From Scilla litardierei (Eukaryota > Streptophyta > Magnoliopsida > Asparagales > Asparagaceae), in the NCBI GenBank assembly GCA_030789695.1, contig CM061142.1:41711375-41775374 (forward strand): a stretch of DNA of 64,000 nt, read 5' to 3'. Below, one piece after another: positions 1-10,978 of the stretch. Made by a program: the position numbers and the translations under genes. Below the pieces are notes generated by a model. That model was given only the letters and a program-made list of their open reading frames with translations. It ran no database searches and was not told the DNA's origin. The first letter of the stretch is position 1. Every line of letters begins with the position of its first letter.

Positions 1-516
1 TCTTCTGCTGTACTCCCAAAATTCCAGAGAGTCTGCTTCGATTTCTTTCAGAAGTTCTGACCTCATTGGGGCGAGTGGAGTTATCTACTCGGCCGAGTGG
101 GATTAACACTCAGGCGAGTACATTACAGCACAAGGTCTCTTCGTATCAGTCGTACTCAGCCTAGTACGCTTCTTCACTCAGCCGAGTGGGCTATGTTACT
201 TGACCGAGTGGCCTGTTTCTGGAGTTAACTCTTCTTCTCTACGCCTCTACATCGATTCTATCGATCTCCTTCTTCTCTCGCTCATCATCCAACGCTGTCA
301 GCTCCTTGATAGGGCCATGGGCGATGCTCCGGTACGCGTGCAAAGTCCATTATGCTCATTTTTGCTCCCGATTGCTCCATATTTCCTAAAATCCAATAAA
401 AACAAGAAATAGTGAAAAGTATCGCAATATCGTCAAATAATCATGTAAATCGCAATATGAGCAATCGAAATGACGTGATAACATGCATAAAAAAGGTGAA
501 AAATATGGACCGATCA
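1..516 (-). mobile_element. 5'-end fragment of a B-family LTR, reversed, inserted in Tekay pol
   Basis: Read on the minus strand from 516, the sequence starts TGATCGGTCC and follows the first part of the B-family LTR found complete at 31291-33473 and 37597-39757. It includes the stretch before the first palindromes and several CTCGGCCGAG-type palindromes between about 60 and 205. The other end lies outside the window, so it may be a solo LTR or the edge of a whole element. Its right border at 516/517 cuts straight into Ty3 protease coding sequence, so it is younger than the Tekay element. Open frames here (for example 200-412) are by-products of the LTR. Confidence 0.85.
60..205 (-). promoter_or_regulatory. 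U3 palindrome array (B-family LTR fragment)
   Basis: At least three full or degenerate ACTCGGCCGAGT-type palindromes lie at about 88-101, 174-190 and 203-211, with half-sites such as GGCGAGT between them. This corresponds to the U3 arrays at 31593-32225 and 37909-38506. Confidence 0.7.
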
Positions 517-3500
517 ATTTCATTGTCCACGACCTACCCAACTTCGATGCTAGTCTCGACATTGACTGGTTAGGAGCTATCTATGCCACGACCGACTGTC
601 ACAGGAAGAAAGTGGTATTCGAAATTCCTGACCACCCATTGTTTGTGTTTGTCAGTGGAGGTAGTTCGCTTGGAGCTGTCAAGTTTCGGACCCAGCCGAA
701 TAAACTGACTGTTGCATCTTTGATATCTGAACCGGAGAAGCCAGCGGTAGTGAGACGTCTTCCCTGAAGACATTTCTGGATTGCCTCCCGATCGAGCGTT
801 GGAGTTCGGCATTGATCTTATGCTAGGAGCTCAACCGATTTCGAAGGCGTCGTACTGTATGGCTCCTACAGAGCTGGAAGAGATGCGGAAGCAGTTGGAT
901 GAGCTACTGCAGAAGGGTTTCATTCATCCCAGCGTATCTCCATGGGGTGCACATGTCTTGCTGGTGAAGAAGAAGGATGGATCGAGGAGAATGTGCATTG
1001 ATTATCGGGAGCTGAATCGGATCACAGTGAAGAATAAGTATCCGCTGCCCCATATTGATGACATCTTCGACCAACTTGGTGGATCGAGGGTATTTTCGAA
1101 GCTGGACCTCCGGAGCGGATACCATCAAGTGAGAGTCAAGAAGGAAGATGTGCCCAAGACAGCTTTTCGGACCAAGTATGTGCATTATGAGTTCGTTGTC
1201 ATACTATTCGATGTGACCAACGCTCCTGCTGTGTTCATTAATCTCATGAACCTTATCTTCTATGACTTCCTAGACAAGTTCGTGGTAATCTTCATAGATG
1301 ATATACTGTGTACTCGAAGTGTGAGGAGTAGTATGACGGACATTTGAGGATGGTATTAGAGACGCTCCATCATCATAGACTATATGCCAAGTACAGCAAA
1401 TGTGAATTCTGGCTGGACAGAGTTGCATTTGTTGGGCATGTGGCATTAAGAGCTGGCATCTCAGTGGATCCGTAGAAGGTCAGAGCAGTCAGTGAATGGC
1501 CTACACCTCAATCTACATCACACATCAGGAGTTTCCTTGGATTGATTGGATACTACCGTAGGTTCATCAATGACTTCTCAAGGATAGCTGAGCCTATGAC
1601 GCGATTGACGAGGAAGGATGTTAAGTTTAGTTGGTCAGATTCTTACGAGCATGCCTTTTTTACTCTAAAGGAGAAACTGACTACTGCACCGGTCTTAGCT
1701 ATTCCAGACAGAAGCGGAGGCTTCGATATTTTCTGCGATGCATCAGGCAAGTGACTTGGATGTGTTCTGCACCAGCACAACCATGTGGTCGCATATGCTT
1801 TGCGACAGTTGAAGGTCCATGAGAAGAACTATCCTACCCACGATTTGGAGTTAGCCGTCATCGTCTTTGCATTGAATATCTGGCGACATTTCTTACTAAG
1901 TGAGAATGTGAAAATCTTCACTGATCACAAAAGTTTGAAATATATTTTCACTCAGAAGGAACTGAATATGAGACAGTGTAGATTGTTGGAGTTGATGGCT
2001 AACTATGACATCGACCTTCAGTATCATCCAGGGAAGGTGAATGTGTACCTGACGCCTTGAGCTGACTGCCCGAGGTGATGATTCTTACAGCTCAGTGGAG
2101 GTTGCAACAGGATTTGCGAGAGATTGATGTTGAAGCTGTTTTACCGGGAGTCACTTCATCGTTGATGAACATGCAGATTCAGTCGACGATTATAGATCGG
2201 ATCAAGACTGCTCAAGCTGGAGATGCTAAGTTGAAGAAGATCAGAGAGCAGGTTGAAGCAGGACTCCAGACAGATTTTCTGATTCATGAGGATGGATCTT
2301 TGAGATATGGCAGTAGGATCCGCGTTCCTGCAGAAAATATCAGAGAGGAGTTGATGAATGAGGCTCACAGTTCGCCTTATTCTATCCATCCTGGTGGTAC
2401 GAATATGTACAAGGATCTTCGTCAGAATTTCTGGTGGCACGGGATGAAGAGAAGTGTGGCACGGAGCATTGCCAAGTGCCTCGTGTGTCAGCAGGTGAAG
2501 GCTGAGCATCATTGCACTGCTGGACTACTACAGCCTCTGCCGATTCTGGAGTGGAAGTGATAGCACATCACGATGGACTTCGTGACTGGCTTACCTCGGA
2601 GCACCAGGCAAAATGACACAATCTGGGTCATTGTTGATCGATTGACCAAGTCTGCGCACTTTATACCGTTTCGAGTAGGACAATCCACGGAGATACTGGC
2701 AAGGAAGTATATGGAGGTAAAGACCTAACTCATCCCATCATAATTCCCTTCTAGTACCAATAGTGATGTGAATTATGTCGTGTAGGAGATCGTTCGCTTG
2801 CATGAAGTCCCCATGAGCATCGTATCAGATCAAGATACGAGGTTCACGTTCCAGTTCTGGAAGAGTTTACAGACCAATCTGGGTACCAGTCTGAAGTTCA
2901 GCACTGTGTATCACCCACAGATTGATGGCCAGTCAGAGTGGACCATTCAGATTTTGGAGGATATGCTGAGAGCTTGCATGTTAGATTTCAAGGGATAATG
3001 CAAGGATCATCTGCACCTGGTGGAGTTCTCCTACAATAACAGTTATCAGGCGAGCATTGGTATGGTGCCATTCGCCGCTCTCTACGGGAGGAAATGTCGA
3101 TCGCCACTGAACTGGGATGACATTGGAGATAGAGAGTTATTGGGACCAGAGATGATTGTTGAAGCGGTAGATGTTGTGCGAGATATCAGGGAGAAGCTTC
3201 GGATCGCTCAGGTCCGTTATAAGCATTGGATAGATGCTAAACGGCGTCCTCTAGAGTTTTACCTGGGAGACCATGTATTCGTGAAGATCTCCCCAAATCG
3301 AGGAGTGATTCCCTTTGGGAAGTGCGGCAAGCTTAGCCCGAGATATATTGGACACTTCGATGTTCTGGAGAGAGTTGGCGAGGTAGCTTACCGCTTAGCC
3401 TTGCCACCGTCTTTGCAGGGAGTTCATGATGTCTTCCATGTGTCTCAGCTCCGTCGGTATATCAACGACCCATCTCACGCTGTGGACTACTCTGAGATTA

Positions 3501-3685
3501 TCGTCCGTCCGGATCTGACGTATGACCAGTAGCCACTACAGATTCTTGATAGGCGTCAGAAGACACTCAGAAACAAGACTGTCAATCTTGTTAGAGTGAT
3601 GTGGCAGCATGGCTCGCCTGGAGAGTCCACCTGGGACAGGGAAGATGAGATGAGAGAGCGCTACCCACATTTCTTTCCTGATTAA
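517..3685 (+). pseudogene. pol: Tekay-type pol pseudogene (PR end-RT-RNase H-INT-chromodomain-like)
   Basis: Encoded the polyprotein that copies and integrates the element. In order: protease C-terminal part 517-770; RT about 781-1320 with the catalytic FIDDIL motif near 1290; connection and RNase H about 1340-2060 with motifs DLRSGYH (RT) and [11 protein letters not shown] (RNase H); integrase about 2300-3530 with the CLVC zinc-site half near 2480; and a tail ending DREDEMRERYPHFFPD that resembles the Tekay chromodomain. It is broken by frameshifts near 760 and 1308, by stops at about 1473, 1752, 2058, 2558, 2996 and 3532, and by a degraded stretch around 2058-2160. Several stops look like single transitions (CAG to TAG). 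It cannot make a functional protein. Conservation is good enough to place the clade but not the species lineage. Confidence 0.88.
2717..2785 (+). other. 69-bp GT...AG intron-like insert in integrase
   Basis: Integrase reading is continuous up to KYMEE-type sequence ending at 2716 and resumes at 2786 with EIVRLHEVP. The 69 bases between begin GTAAAG, end GTGTAG, are pyrimidine-rich near the middle, and contain an in-frame stop. Removing them restores frame and alignment to the family. An intron is the simplest reading; a chance insertion that happens to carry splice-like borders is the alternative. Confidence 0.55.
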
Positions 3686-3733
3686 TGATTGTTAGGAATT
3701 CTGAGGGCGGAATTGTTCTTAAGGCGGTTAGGG

Positions 3734-6572
3734 TGTAACGACCAGTTTTTAATGATAGGTTTTTCGTCTTCTCTCTTGTCGTATGTCTCTTCCATACCCG
3801 TAATTATTGTGTATTCGTGTTATGTATCATCGTTAGACGTAATTATACCGCATACCCGTATCAGCTATGAACCCTATTATGTATTAGCCAAAATTATTTT
3901 AAACCTACTATGATATATTCCATCTAATAATTATTTGAAATTTTCAAATTCAAACTTTTAAATTCAAATATTTTTGAAAAACTTCCCTAGTTAAATCCTA
4001 TTAAAGCTCATAACTAAATTGGTATTATTTTATATTAAACCCCATGATTTCTCCCCAATTATTATTTCAATGTCAACTTCCCTTATTTGCATTAGCATTA
4101 ACTCCCTTAATCAACTCTATTAAAAACAAATCAATTTTTATTAATAGAAAATTTAAAAACATTTTCCTAACTTAACAAAACCCTAACTCATTCAATATTT
4201 TTAAAACCCAAATAACCCAGGTTGATCTCACGCACCCTACAGATTTTTAAACCCTACAATCTTCTCCTGGGCCTCACCTGATTGAACTCAACCCTGCACA
4301 TAAACCTAAACAAATACAACCTAGGACCCATGCTACGTGCGCTCACTCCTATATTTAACCCAGCCCCCTATATTACAAAACCCTAGGGCTCTACTAATAA
4401 AAGCTAGGAACAAAAACCTCACCCTAACTCTATCATCTCTCAGCCGCCCCCTATTATAAACCCTAAGAACCTACAAATAGAAACCCTATGCTACCCTCTC
4501 TCTTCTCCTTCTACCCTCACTCGTCCATTCTTGTGCAAACCCGAAGAGCACCCTGGGCTCTCCTTCTTCAGCTGCAAAGAATACCATAGCTGCCCCTTGA
4601 AACCCGAAGCCACGGCCTCCCTCCTCCACGTCGCTGTGCAAGACCCCAGCCACCTTCTTCTCCAAGCCACGCAACCCAGTCTGACACCAGCAGACACTTC
4701 CTCCAGTCTCCTGCAGCCCCTCACGCCGACAGTCCGTCGCCAGGGCTGCCTCCGGCCATCCTCCCTTGTCCTCTCCATCCACTACAAACACCAACCCTCT
4801 AGGCCGCATCCCACCTCCACCTCCTCTCATAAACTACCACAGGCCATCTTCCCATCTCCAGCGCACGCACCCAACTCCCTGACCGTCAGCCAACCTCTCA
4901 GGCCGCCAACTACTGCCGCTCTGCCTCCCCTTTGGCCAATTGCAGACCCCGGTGATCTGTAGACACTGATGTCTGCTTCTCTCCTCGCTGTCGCAATGTG
5001 TTCCCATGCCGTAGCCGTCGTTAGATGCCGTACGTGTTGTTGCTACCCCTTACTGTGTTCCGATACATCACTGCGACAATGGTTAGTAGATCTATCCCCT
5101 ACTAACTCATGACCCACACCATAGGGTAGATAACTTAATAAAATTAGATTATTAGACGTCGTAGGAATTATTTTAACGTTTGTTATGTTGAAAAGAACCT
5201 GATCTAAATGTATGTTTAATCAAACCAGCGAATCGATCTCACCGTAGCATAGTGCTCGTCGAGACGAACCCAACGACACCAAGAACGCTGAAATCAGGCA
5301 AGTATACAAATTATTATGAATTATTGAAGTTGGATGCTTTTATACTCATGTTCATTAAAGCTGTATAACCCGAAATCTGCACGTGAAATGACGCATGATA
5401 GACTTAGAATGTGACACATCGACATATAACTTGGTATGTTTTAGTTTTAAACATTGGCAAAGAAAATCATTATCTATACATGTTCATTAAATCAACCTGT
5501 TCAACATTCTTTTTAATTATTGTAAATATTGTTCAACATTCTTTTTAATTATTGTAAATATTGTACAATAAGAAATATTGGCGATTTTAAATTGGTGCAT
5601 ATCTTGCTTGGTCATTTTTGGAATGTTTGGATAATGAGTGACATCGTGAAATCGTGCACCTCAAAGGTGAAATAGTGACTTCGTGATGTCGTGTGAGTCG
5701 ACTAGGCCGGCTTGTGTTTCAGCATAGGGGTTCGGGTTGAGCGGCCACTAAGCGTATGAATGGATCCTCTCTTCAAGAGCACGACCTGCATGCGGTGGGT
5801 AGCGTCAATCACGGTAGTACTCCAGTGAGAAGAACGATCCACTCATCACGTCTTAAAGGCGTGAACCCAATGAGAGATAGGAAACACTGACATGGAACTT
5901 GAATTTACTATTGATGTCTCAGCTAGAATTTCCATGTTAATAAATCCTAAAAATGCCATGCTCATTACTTTACTTCTTAAACTGCTTAGGACTGACATGT
6001 TAGAAAAGCTTTACTTTGCCTCACTTAAAAAATTTCCACGCTTAAAACGTGTTGCTGACATATTGTATAAGACTATTAATGTTTCATAATTCAATATTAT
6101 TTGTACACCTTACCTTGGATTTTTGACCTTTACTTGCAGACCCTTGCTGACATACATTCATGTTTTTGAATGTAGGTCAGATTCCGAGCCAGACTACCAG
6201 GAGGATCGTTTTGAGACGCCTGACTTAGAGAGCCAGGAGTTTGTCGTTGACACCGAGTCACTCCATGTGGAGGACTAGAGACCTGTGCCGTTGCCGTTTT
6301 CGTTAGTTTTGCTGTTAGTACCTTGCTTAGTGTACGTTTCCTTTGTAGTTACTTTGGCCCAGCTGTGGCTTTTCGCTTTATTTTGTGTATGGACATTTTT
6401 CTGGATGTTGCTTTAATTTTATGAATGTTTCTTATTGTTCTGAAATGCATGCAAGGACTTGCCTTGTTATTGTTATCACAGACATTCACTGAACTCGAGC
6501 TTCACCGCTCCAGTTCATGCGGATCTCGTAACGTTCTCGCTTCCGGTGTCTTTTGGGAAGCGGGGCGTTACA
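3734..6572 (+). repeat. 3' LTR of Tekay-like element
   Basis: 2,839 bp bounded by TGTAACG...CGTTACA and preceded by a G-rich tract (AAGGCGGTTAGGG) that probably served as polypurine tract. A TATA-like CTATATTTAACC lies near 4350. A C-rich stretch at 4500-4960 is open on both strands, and these frames look like composition effects. I see no palindrome array or stem-loop series. Confidence 0.88.
5498..5561 (+). repeat. 32-bp tandem duplication inside Tekay LTR
   Basis: Two adjacent near-identical 32-bp units beginning TGTTCAACATTC at 5498 and 5530, AT-rich. Confidence 0.85.
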
Positions 6573-7093
6573 TCTTAATAGCCTATCACGATGCTTATCC
6601 CTTTTGATGTGTTATATCGAATATTTCAGTCTTGCTATTATATGCTTGCATATTTTGTTGATTATCTTTCTAAATGAATGCCTGATATAAAATAAAACTG
6701 AATGTATGCAGTAGTATCTAGTATGTTCTTCGTTGGGTAACGCACCAAGATTCACGCATCATTAGAATATTTGAAGCACATGCTTTTTATCTTATCCACT
6801 TCTGATTGCATGCCTGATATGATTGTGCTTTTTACCGCATGACTTCAGTATTTATTAAGATGAATGAAAATATCCATGCTACCCATGAGTTTAGTTAGAG
6901 TATTATCCTATTGAACCATTGTGCACGTCTTATGAGTGAACCGAGCGATATTATATTCCTTCTCCACATATCTTATAAATTCTCTACATGTCATTTGGTT
7001 TCACCCCCCACAGCTACTTATACCGCATCTATCTCCCAAAAATCCCAAAAGAAAAATTTAGCTTCCAAAAATCCAAGAATACCAAAAAGGAGC
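6573..7093 (+). mobile_element. Element C (Athila-like), 3' internal spacer, left fragment
   Basis: Non-coding 3' spacer matching the equivalent stretch of element B (about 36300-36850) and D (30757-31290). Shared landmarks are CACCAAGATTCACGCATCA, a GTGAACCGAG box, then an A-rich AAAAATCC/AAAAAGGAGC run. The block continues at 19002 after element A. The first 5' bases abut the Tekay LTR, so the 5' part of C was displaced leftwards beyond the window. Small open frames (for example 6911-7248) are not supported as genes. Confidence 0.75.
7089..7093 (+). repeat. Target-site duplication of element A (left)
   Basis: GGAGC, identical to 19002-19006. Confidence 0.9.
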
Positions 7094-7389
7094 TGATCAC
7101 TCCTTATTTTACACCTTTTTCCTGCATGTTTGCATGCCATTTAGATCGCCCAAATCATGTTTTTCACGATATATCGACGATATTGCGATGCTTTTCACGA
7201 TTTGTTGTTTTTGTCGCATTTCAGGTGATTTGGCGCGATTTGGAGTGATCTCGAGATGCGCTTACTCCAGAGGGTCACCGACGACCTCCCCGAGGGGTAT
7301 TTTGCTGTTGGAGCGGAGCGGAAGAAGAACGGACGTCGCAGGAGCGACGAGGAGGCCAAAATAAGCAGATTGGGCATGTTTGTTGTCCC

Positions 7390-7860
7390 ACTCGGCCGAG
7401 TGGAGGAGCCACTCGGCCGACCAGCGAGACACCGCTCGGCCGACCAGATCAGACACGATTTACCTGTGCACTCGGCCGAGCGACGGAGACCACATCGGCC
7501 GAGTGAAGACATCACGTCCGCCCGAGTGGCGCCCAGACGAAGCCCTTCAAAAATCTCCAAGTTTCTGTTTTTCGGCTGCCTGAGCTTCAGAAGACCCACT
7601 CGGCCGAGTGGAGAATCCTGTCTGCCCGAGTACAATGAAGCCATCGGCCGAGTGACGACAACTCACTCGGCCGAGCCGCCCCCGAAGTATAGACCCCTGA
7701 AGGCCCCGACTTACTGGAAAATTACAGGGTTTCTCACTCGGCCGAGCGACCTTTGTCACTCGACCGAGTGCGACGCGCTGCCTGTAGCGAAAATTGCGGA
7801 AAACAGGCTACGCAGGGGTATTTTGGTCACAGTTTTTGGACGATTTTGGGTGCTATTTAA
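7390..7860 (+). promoter_or_regulatory. U3 palindrome array plus TATA box, element A 5' LTR
   Basis: About twelve sites of the form ACTCGGCCGAGT or one-base variants lie between 7390 and 7771, irregularly spaced by 20-80 bp. Examples begin near 7390, 7411, 7433, 7470, 7493, 7599, 7641, 7661, 7733 and 7757. The last ends about 85 bp before a TATA-like TATTTAA at 7854-7860. Position suggests a promoter-upstream element; no binding protein is known to me. Confidence 0.75.
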
Positions 7861-8251
7861 CCCCTGTTTTAACCCTAGTTTTGGAGAGCTTCTCCTTAGA
7901 TTTTTTGCAGCTTTTTAGATTAGCTTTTTAGTTTTATTCTTGAGACTGGAGAGGAGAAAAAGTTTGATTTTTGTTGGATTAATTGAAGAACTCCATTGGT
8001 TTGTCTTTCTCTTCTCTAAAAATTCTATTTTTATTTCATATCTCAATATTGTGATGAATTCTATTGCTTATTTCATTGATTATTTTTGTGATCTTGCTAT
8101 GGATTGTGAGTAGTCGCCACGTCTTGGGGCGTGGGGATGAACCCTACAAGCCCAACTTCATATTTGTGATGAATTAGTAGAAATCTTGCTAGAATTGATA
8201 TCTAGGGATTAGGTTGGGATCAATTTACTACGGTTAGCTAGGAGTTCATAC

Positions 8252-8556
8252 CGATCGGGATTTGCAAGAGATTGGATCCCGATTCGATAGGAAACCCTAG
8301 AAATCCGAATTGGGTTGGAATCGAATTTCCGTAGTATCGGTTTGCAAGAGATTGGACCGATACTAGGGTTTCCGGTTGCAATTCTGTGCCAATACCCGTT
8401 TGCAAGAGATTGGACGGGTAGGAACTATCCCAATCTAGATCGCGAGCCGAGTTTGCAAGAGATTGGGCTCGGTGCGCGATTGGACGATGATGTTGATCCT
8501 AATGCTAGCTTTCCTAGGCTAGGGTTTGCAAGGGATTGGACCCAAACCTAGGATAG
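8252..8556 (+). repeat. Five stem-loops with a common 16-nt loop (element A R/U5)
   Basis: Each unit is stem, loop TTTGCAAGAGATTGGA (one or two variants), complementary stem. Stems: ATCGGGA/TCCCGAT (8254-8260, 8277-8283); AGTATCGG/CCGATACT (8333-8340, 8357-8364); TACCCG/CGGGTA (8393-8398, 8415-8420); CCGAG/CTCGG (8447-8451, 8468-8472); and TCCTAGG...GGG/CCC...CCTAGGA (8512-8524, 8541-8553). The loop is constant and the stems all differ while staying complementary, which points to a selected structure, most likely RNA because the array lies downstream of the TATA-like box. Confidence 0.85.
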
Positions 8557-8910
8557 CTATAGACCGGCAACATCGCGAGAGCGTGAGCTTGGTTCTACAT
8601 TCAGTTGCAACGAGTCCATCCAAAATCTCAATCTAGCAATTTTGAAACCGACGAACCACATTTATGAGATACGGTGAGTAGCGGGGATTCCCCATTCCCT
8701 AGACATTCTTTATTTGATTTGATATTTCCGCGATTTGTCTGACGATTGTGACAGGATCGCCAAAGGAAAATCTTTCTTCTTGAATAGCCAGGGTGATTGG
8801 AACAAGCACGGTCATTCGTCCTCCCTGTGTTCGATATCCCGCTCGCTGCTACACCGTGCACTTGCGGTAAAACTACAACCGTTCTTTAGGGTTACGTCCC
8901 GGAGCGATCA

Positions 8911-8934
8911 AGTTTTTGTCGCCGTTGCCGGGGA
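8911..8934 (+). other. Primer binding site, tRNA-Asp type (element A)
   Basis: AGTTTTTGTCGCCGTTGCCGGGGA follows the LTR end with no gap beyond AGTTTT. It matches the 3' end of plant tRNA-Asp except for one base (T where B has G in TTGGCGCC). Confidence 0.85.
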
Positions 8935-9079
8935 GGCGATTGCGTTTGATCTTACCACCCCTAGCTACTTCTTTTTTTATTATTTTTCACTATTATCACC
9001 ATTATTTCCATTTTTTTTATTTTTTACCTAACCCTTCCACGGTACTAATCATCTCTTTGAAACTCTGTTTTCCCTGTGC

Positions 9080-10978
9080 ATGTACACGAGATCTACGGCG
9101 GACCCCGAAGCTATATTGTTTGATCCAGAGATCGAACGTACCGCGCGGAGACTTAGAGCGGAAAGGAGACAAAATCCGGAAGGGCGGTTTATGACCAACC
9201 CGGAAACTCCTGAACAATTGGCGGCAAGGATGGCGAGGCTAATTTCTATTCGAGATAGGCTTCGGCCTAAGACATCTTCTACTACCTCATCCATTGCCAT
9301 GCCGGGGTTGGCGGCTGACAAGAGCTTCGAGCTAAAGACTGGACTAGTGGTTCTGATGCAGCAGGATCCATTTCATGGGAATGCCCATGAAAATCCCCAC
9401 TACCACATCCAATCGTTCTTGTCGAAGTGCGCCACATTCCAAATGCCGGGGGTCTCCATCGATGCCATCAGACTGCGTCTCTTCCCTTTCATGCTAAAGG
9501 ACAAGGCACTATACTGGTTGAGGACGCAAGCTGAGGGTGTCTTCACCACTTGGGACGAGTTGGCAAGTGCATTTATTGACAAGTTCTATCTGCCATCCAA
9601 GACGGTGAAGATCCGGAGCGCTCTCATGTCCTTCAAGCAAGGACCACAGGAGACGTTCTATGAAGCTTGGGAGCGTTTTAAGGATTTGCAGCATCAATGC
9701 CCGCATCATAGCATTGAAGACTGGGAGTTAGTTCATAGCTTCTACAACGGTCTCCAACCGGGGACCAAACAAATTATTGATGCCGCGGCGAATGGTGCTA
9801 TCTTGTCAAAGACTCCCGAGGAAGCTACGGCCCTAATTGAGGAGATGGCCTCAAATAATCAACAATGGGGCGATGAGCGAGGACACTCTACGTCCTCCTT
9901 AAAGCCAACTAGCATCTACGAGGCGAAGGCCGTAGCGGAGCTTACGAGCAAGTTTGATTCTCTCCACAAGGTAGTGGAGAGATTGGAGAAGTTTATCACG
10001 GAGCCCCAAGGAGCCCCTTCTACCTCCGCTCCAACGAACCAAATGTGTGATTGGCAAGACCAATCTCAAGCCATGTACTCGGGAGGAGAGCAAGGAGAAG
10101 GATCCTTGGAGCAAGTACAATATGTTGCGGGGAACCAAGGATATTGGGCCAATCCGGCCGCAAGAAATCATCCCGGATTCTCATACGCCAACAATGAAGG
10201 AGCTTTGAACCCGCCACAACCGCCACCTCAACAAGCCCGACCACCACTACCACCCCAACAACAAAACTATCCACCGAGGGGGCCTACTCAACAAAATTTT
10301 CAACCAAAGCAACAAGTTCCACCATATAGGCCGCCCGGATACAATCAAGGGTGGAGGAATCAAAATCAAAACCCTCCACAAGCTCAACAACGATCCGACT
10401 TCGAAGCTAGAGTGGAGGCGTTTATGGTCGAGCAAAATAAGGTCAATGCTAGCTTGAAGGCGGGGCAAGACTCTCTTAATACCGTTGTGGCTCAAATATC
10501 GGAGCAATTAGCGTTGCTAAATCGGAACACTCAACGATTGCCGGCGCAACCCGAGCAAAACCCATGGAGCAACACCGGCCACATCAATGCCGTAGTTGCT
10601 GTTACCACTAGAGGCGGAAAGGATACCACCCCCGCCATGATTCCTACCGAGGAGCCCGTGGAGGAAAGCTTGGATCCAATTGAGCCGGTAGTTGAAGATG
10701 ATAAGGAGAAAGAGCCACAAGAAAAGGAGAAATCTAGAGCGGAACAATTGATCGAGGAGAGGCGCTTCATGCCACCGGTCCCATTCCCCCAAAGGCTCGC
10801 TAGAGCGAAAATGGAGAAAAGGCTAGCGAAGTTTCTCGAGTATCTAAGAGGAGTTAGCCTCAATATTCTCTTCCTCGACGCCATCGTGGAGATCCCCACA
10901 TATGCTAAATTCTTAAAGGACTTGATCTCGGGGAGAAAGAGGAAGGAGAAGATCATGCTAGCCGAGGAGGGCTCTTAG
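9080..10978 (+). CDS. gag: Athila-like Gag (element A)
   Basis: Structural capsid polyprotein expected to form virus-like particles in the cytoplasm. 632 codons from the ATG at 9080, the first long-frame ATG after the primer site. The retrotransposon Gag domain spans about residues 95-265, with signature FLSKCATFQMPGV and later DELASAFIDKFY. A Gln/Pro-rich segment follows (about 380-460), then an acidic Glu-rich stretch (about 530-575). I see no CCHC zinc knuckle, as is common in Athila Gag. The frame ends at TAG 10976-10978, but the same frame stays open for another 290 codons through the protease. So the TAG is either a recent mutation or a Gag/Pro readthrough signal. The rest is undamaged, consistent with the young LTRs. 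Confidence 0.9.
   Translation: MYTRSTADPEAILFDPEIERTARRLRAERRQNPEGRFMTNPETPEQLAARMARLISIRDRLRPKTSSTTSSIAMPGLAADKSFELKTGLVVLMQQDPFHGNAHENPHYHIQSFLSKCATFQMPGVSIDAIRLRLFPFMLKDKALYWLRTQAEGVFTTWDELASAFIDKFYLPSKTVKIRSALMSFKQGPQETFYEAWERFKDLQHQCPHHSIEDWELVHSFYNGLQPGTKQIIDAAANGAILSKTPEEATALIEEMASNNQQWGDERGHSTSSLKPTSIYEAKAVAELTSKFDSLHKVVERLEKFITEPQGAPSTSAPTNQMCDWQDQSQAMYSGGEQGEGSLEQVQYVAGNQGYWANPAARNHPGFSYANNEGALNPPQPPPQQARPPLPPQQQNYPPRGPTQQNFQPKQQVPPYRPPGYNQGWRNQNQNPPQAQQRSDFEARVEAFMVEQNKVNASLKAGQDSLNTVVAQISEQLALLNRNTQRLPAQPEQNPWSNTGHINAVVAVTTRGGKDTTPAMIPTEEPVEESLDPIEPVVEDDKEKEPQEKEKSRAEQLIEERRFMPPVPFPQRLARAKMEKRLAKFLEYLRGVSLNILFLDAIVEIPTYAKFLKDLISGRKRKEKIMLAEEGS

Larger units (their letters stand above)
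517..6572 (+). mobile_element. Ty3/gypsy Tekay-like chromovirus, 5'-truncated in window
   Basis: Decayed pol (protease end, RT, RNase H, integrase, chromodomain-like tail) is followed by a purine-rich tract and a 2.84 kb LTR with terminal inverted repeats TGTAACG and CGTTACA. The protein order, the long LTR and the chromodomain-like end are typical of the Tekay/Del clade. The left part is removed or displaced by the reversed LTR at 1-516. The 3' flank (from 6573) is Athila-like 3' spacer, so this element inserted into element C. The 5' target duplication cannot be checked. Its LTR has no CG-palindrome array, unlike most other LTRs here. Confidence 0.88.
7094..8910 (+). repeat. 5' LTR of element A
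   Basis: 1,817 bp. From left: a 290-bp AT-rich start, a palindrome-rich U3 (7390-7771), the TATA-like TATTTAA (7854-7860), and an R/U5 part with five stem-loops sharing one loop sequence (8252-8556). The open frames of up to 220 codons on both strands (7195-7918) come from the self-complementary GC-rich array and are not credible genes. Confidence 0.92.

Noticed and set aside
4486..4962. 143-codon plus and 114-codon minus frames in the Tekay LTR
   Set aside because: C-rich leader sequence inside the LTR, open in several frames, no domain.
7195..7918. Open frames of 149 and 220 codons on both strands in the A and B LTRs (also 17286-17781, 31343-31846, 37873-38448)
   Set aside because: They run through self-complementary GC-rich palindromes, differ between LTR copies by stops, and have no recognisable domain.
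8222..8360. Recombinase or att-type sites suggested by dyads near CTAGG and GATC
   Set aside because: No recombinase and no crossover evidence; the dyads belong to the LTR stem-loop series.
8252..8556. CRISPR-like array: constant 16-nt sequence with variable sequence between
   Set aside because: Spacing is irregular (about 50-80 bp), the flanking arms pair with each other around each constant loop, the array lies inside a plant LTR, and no cas genes exist.
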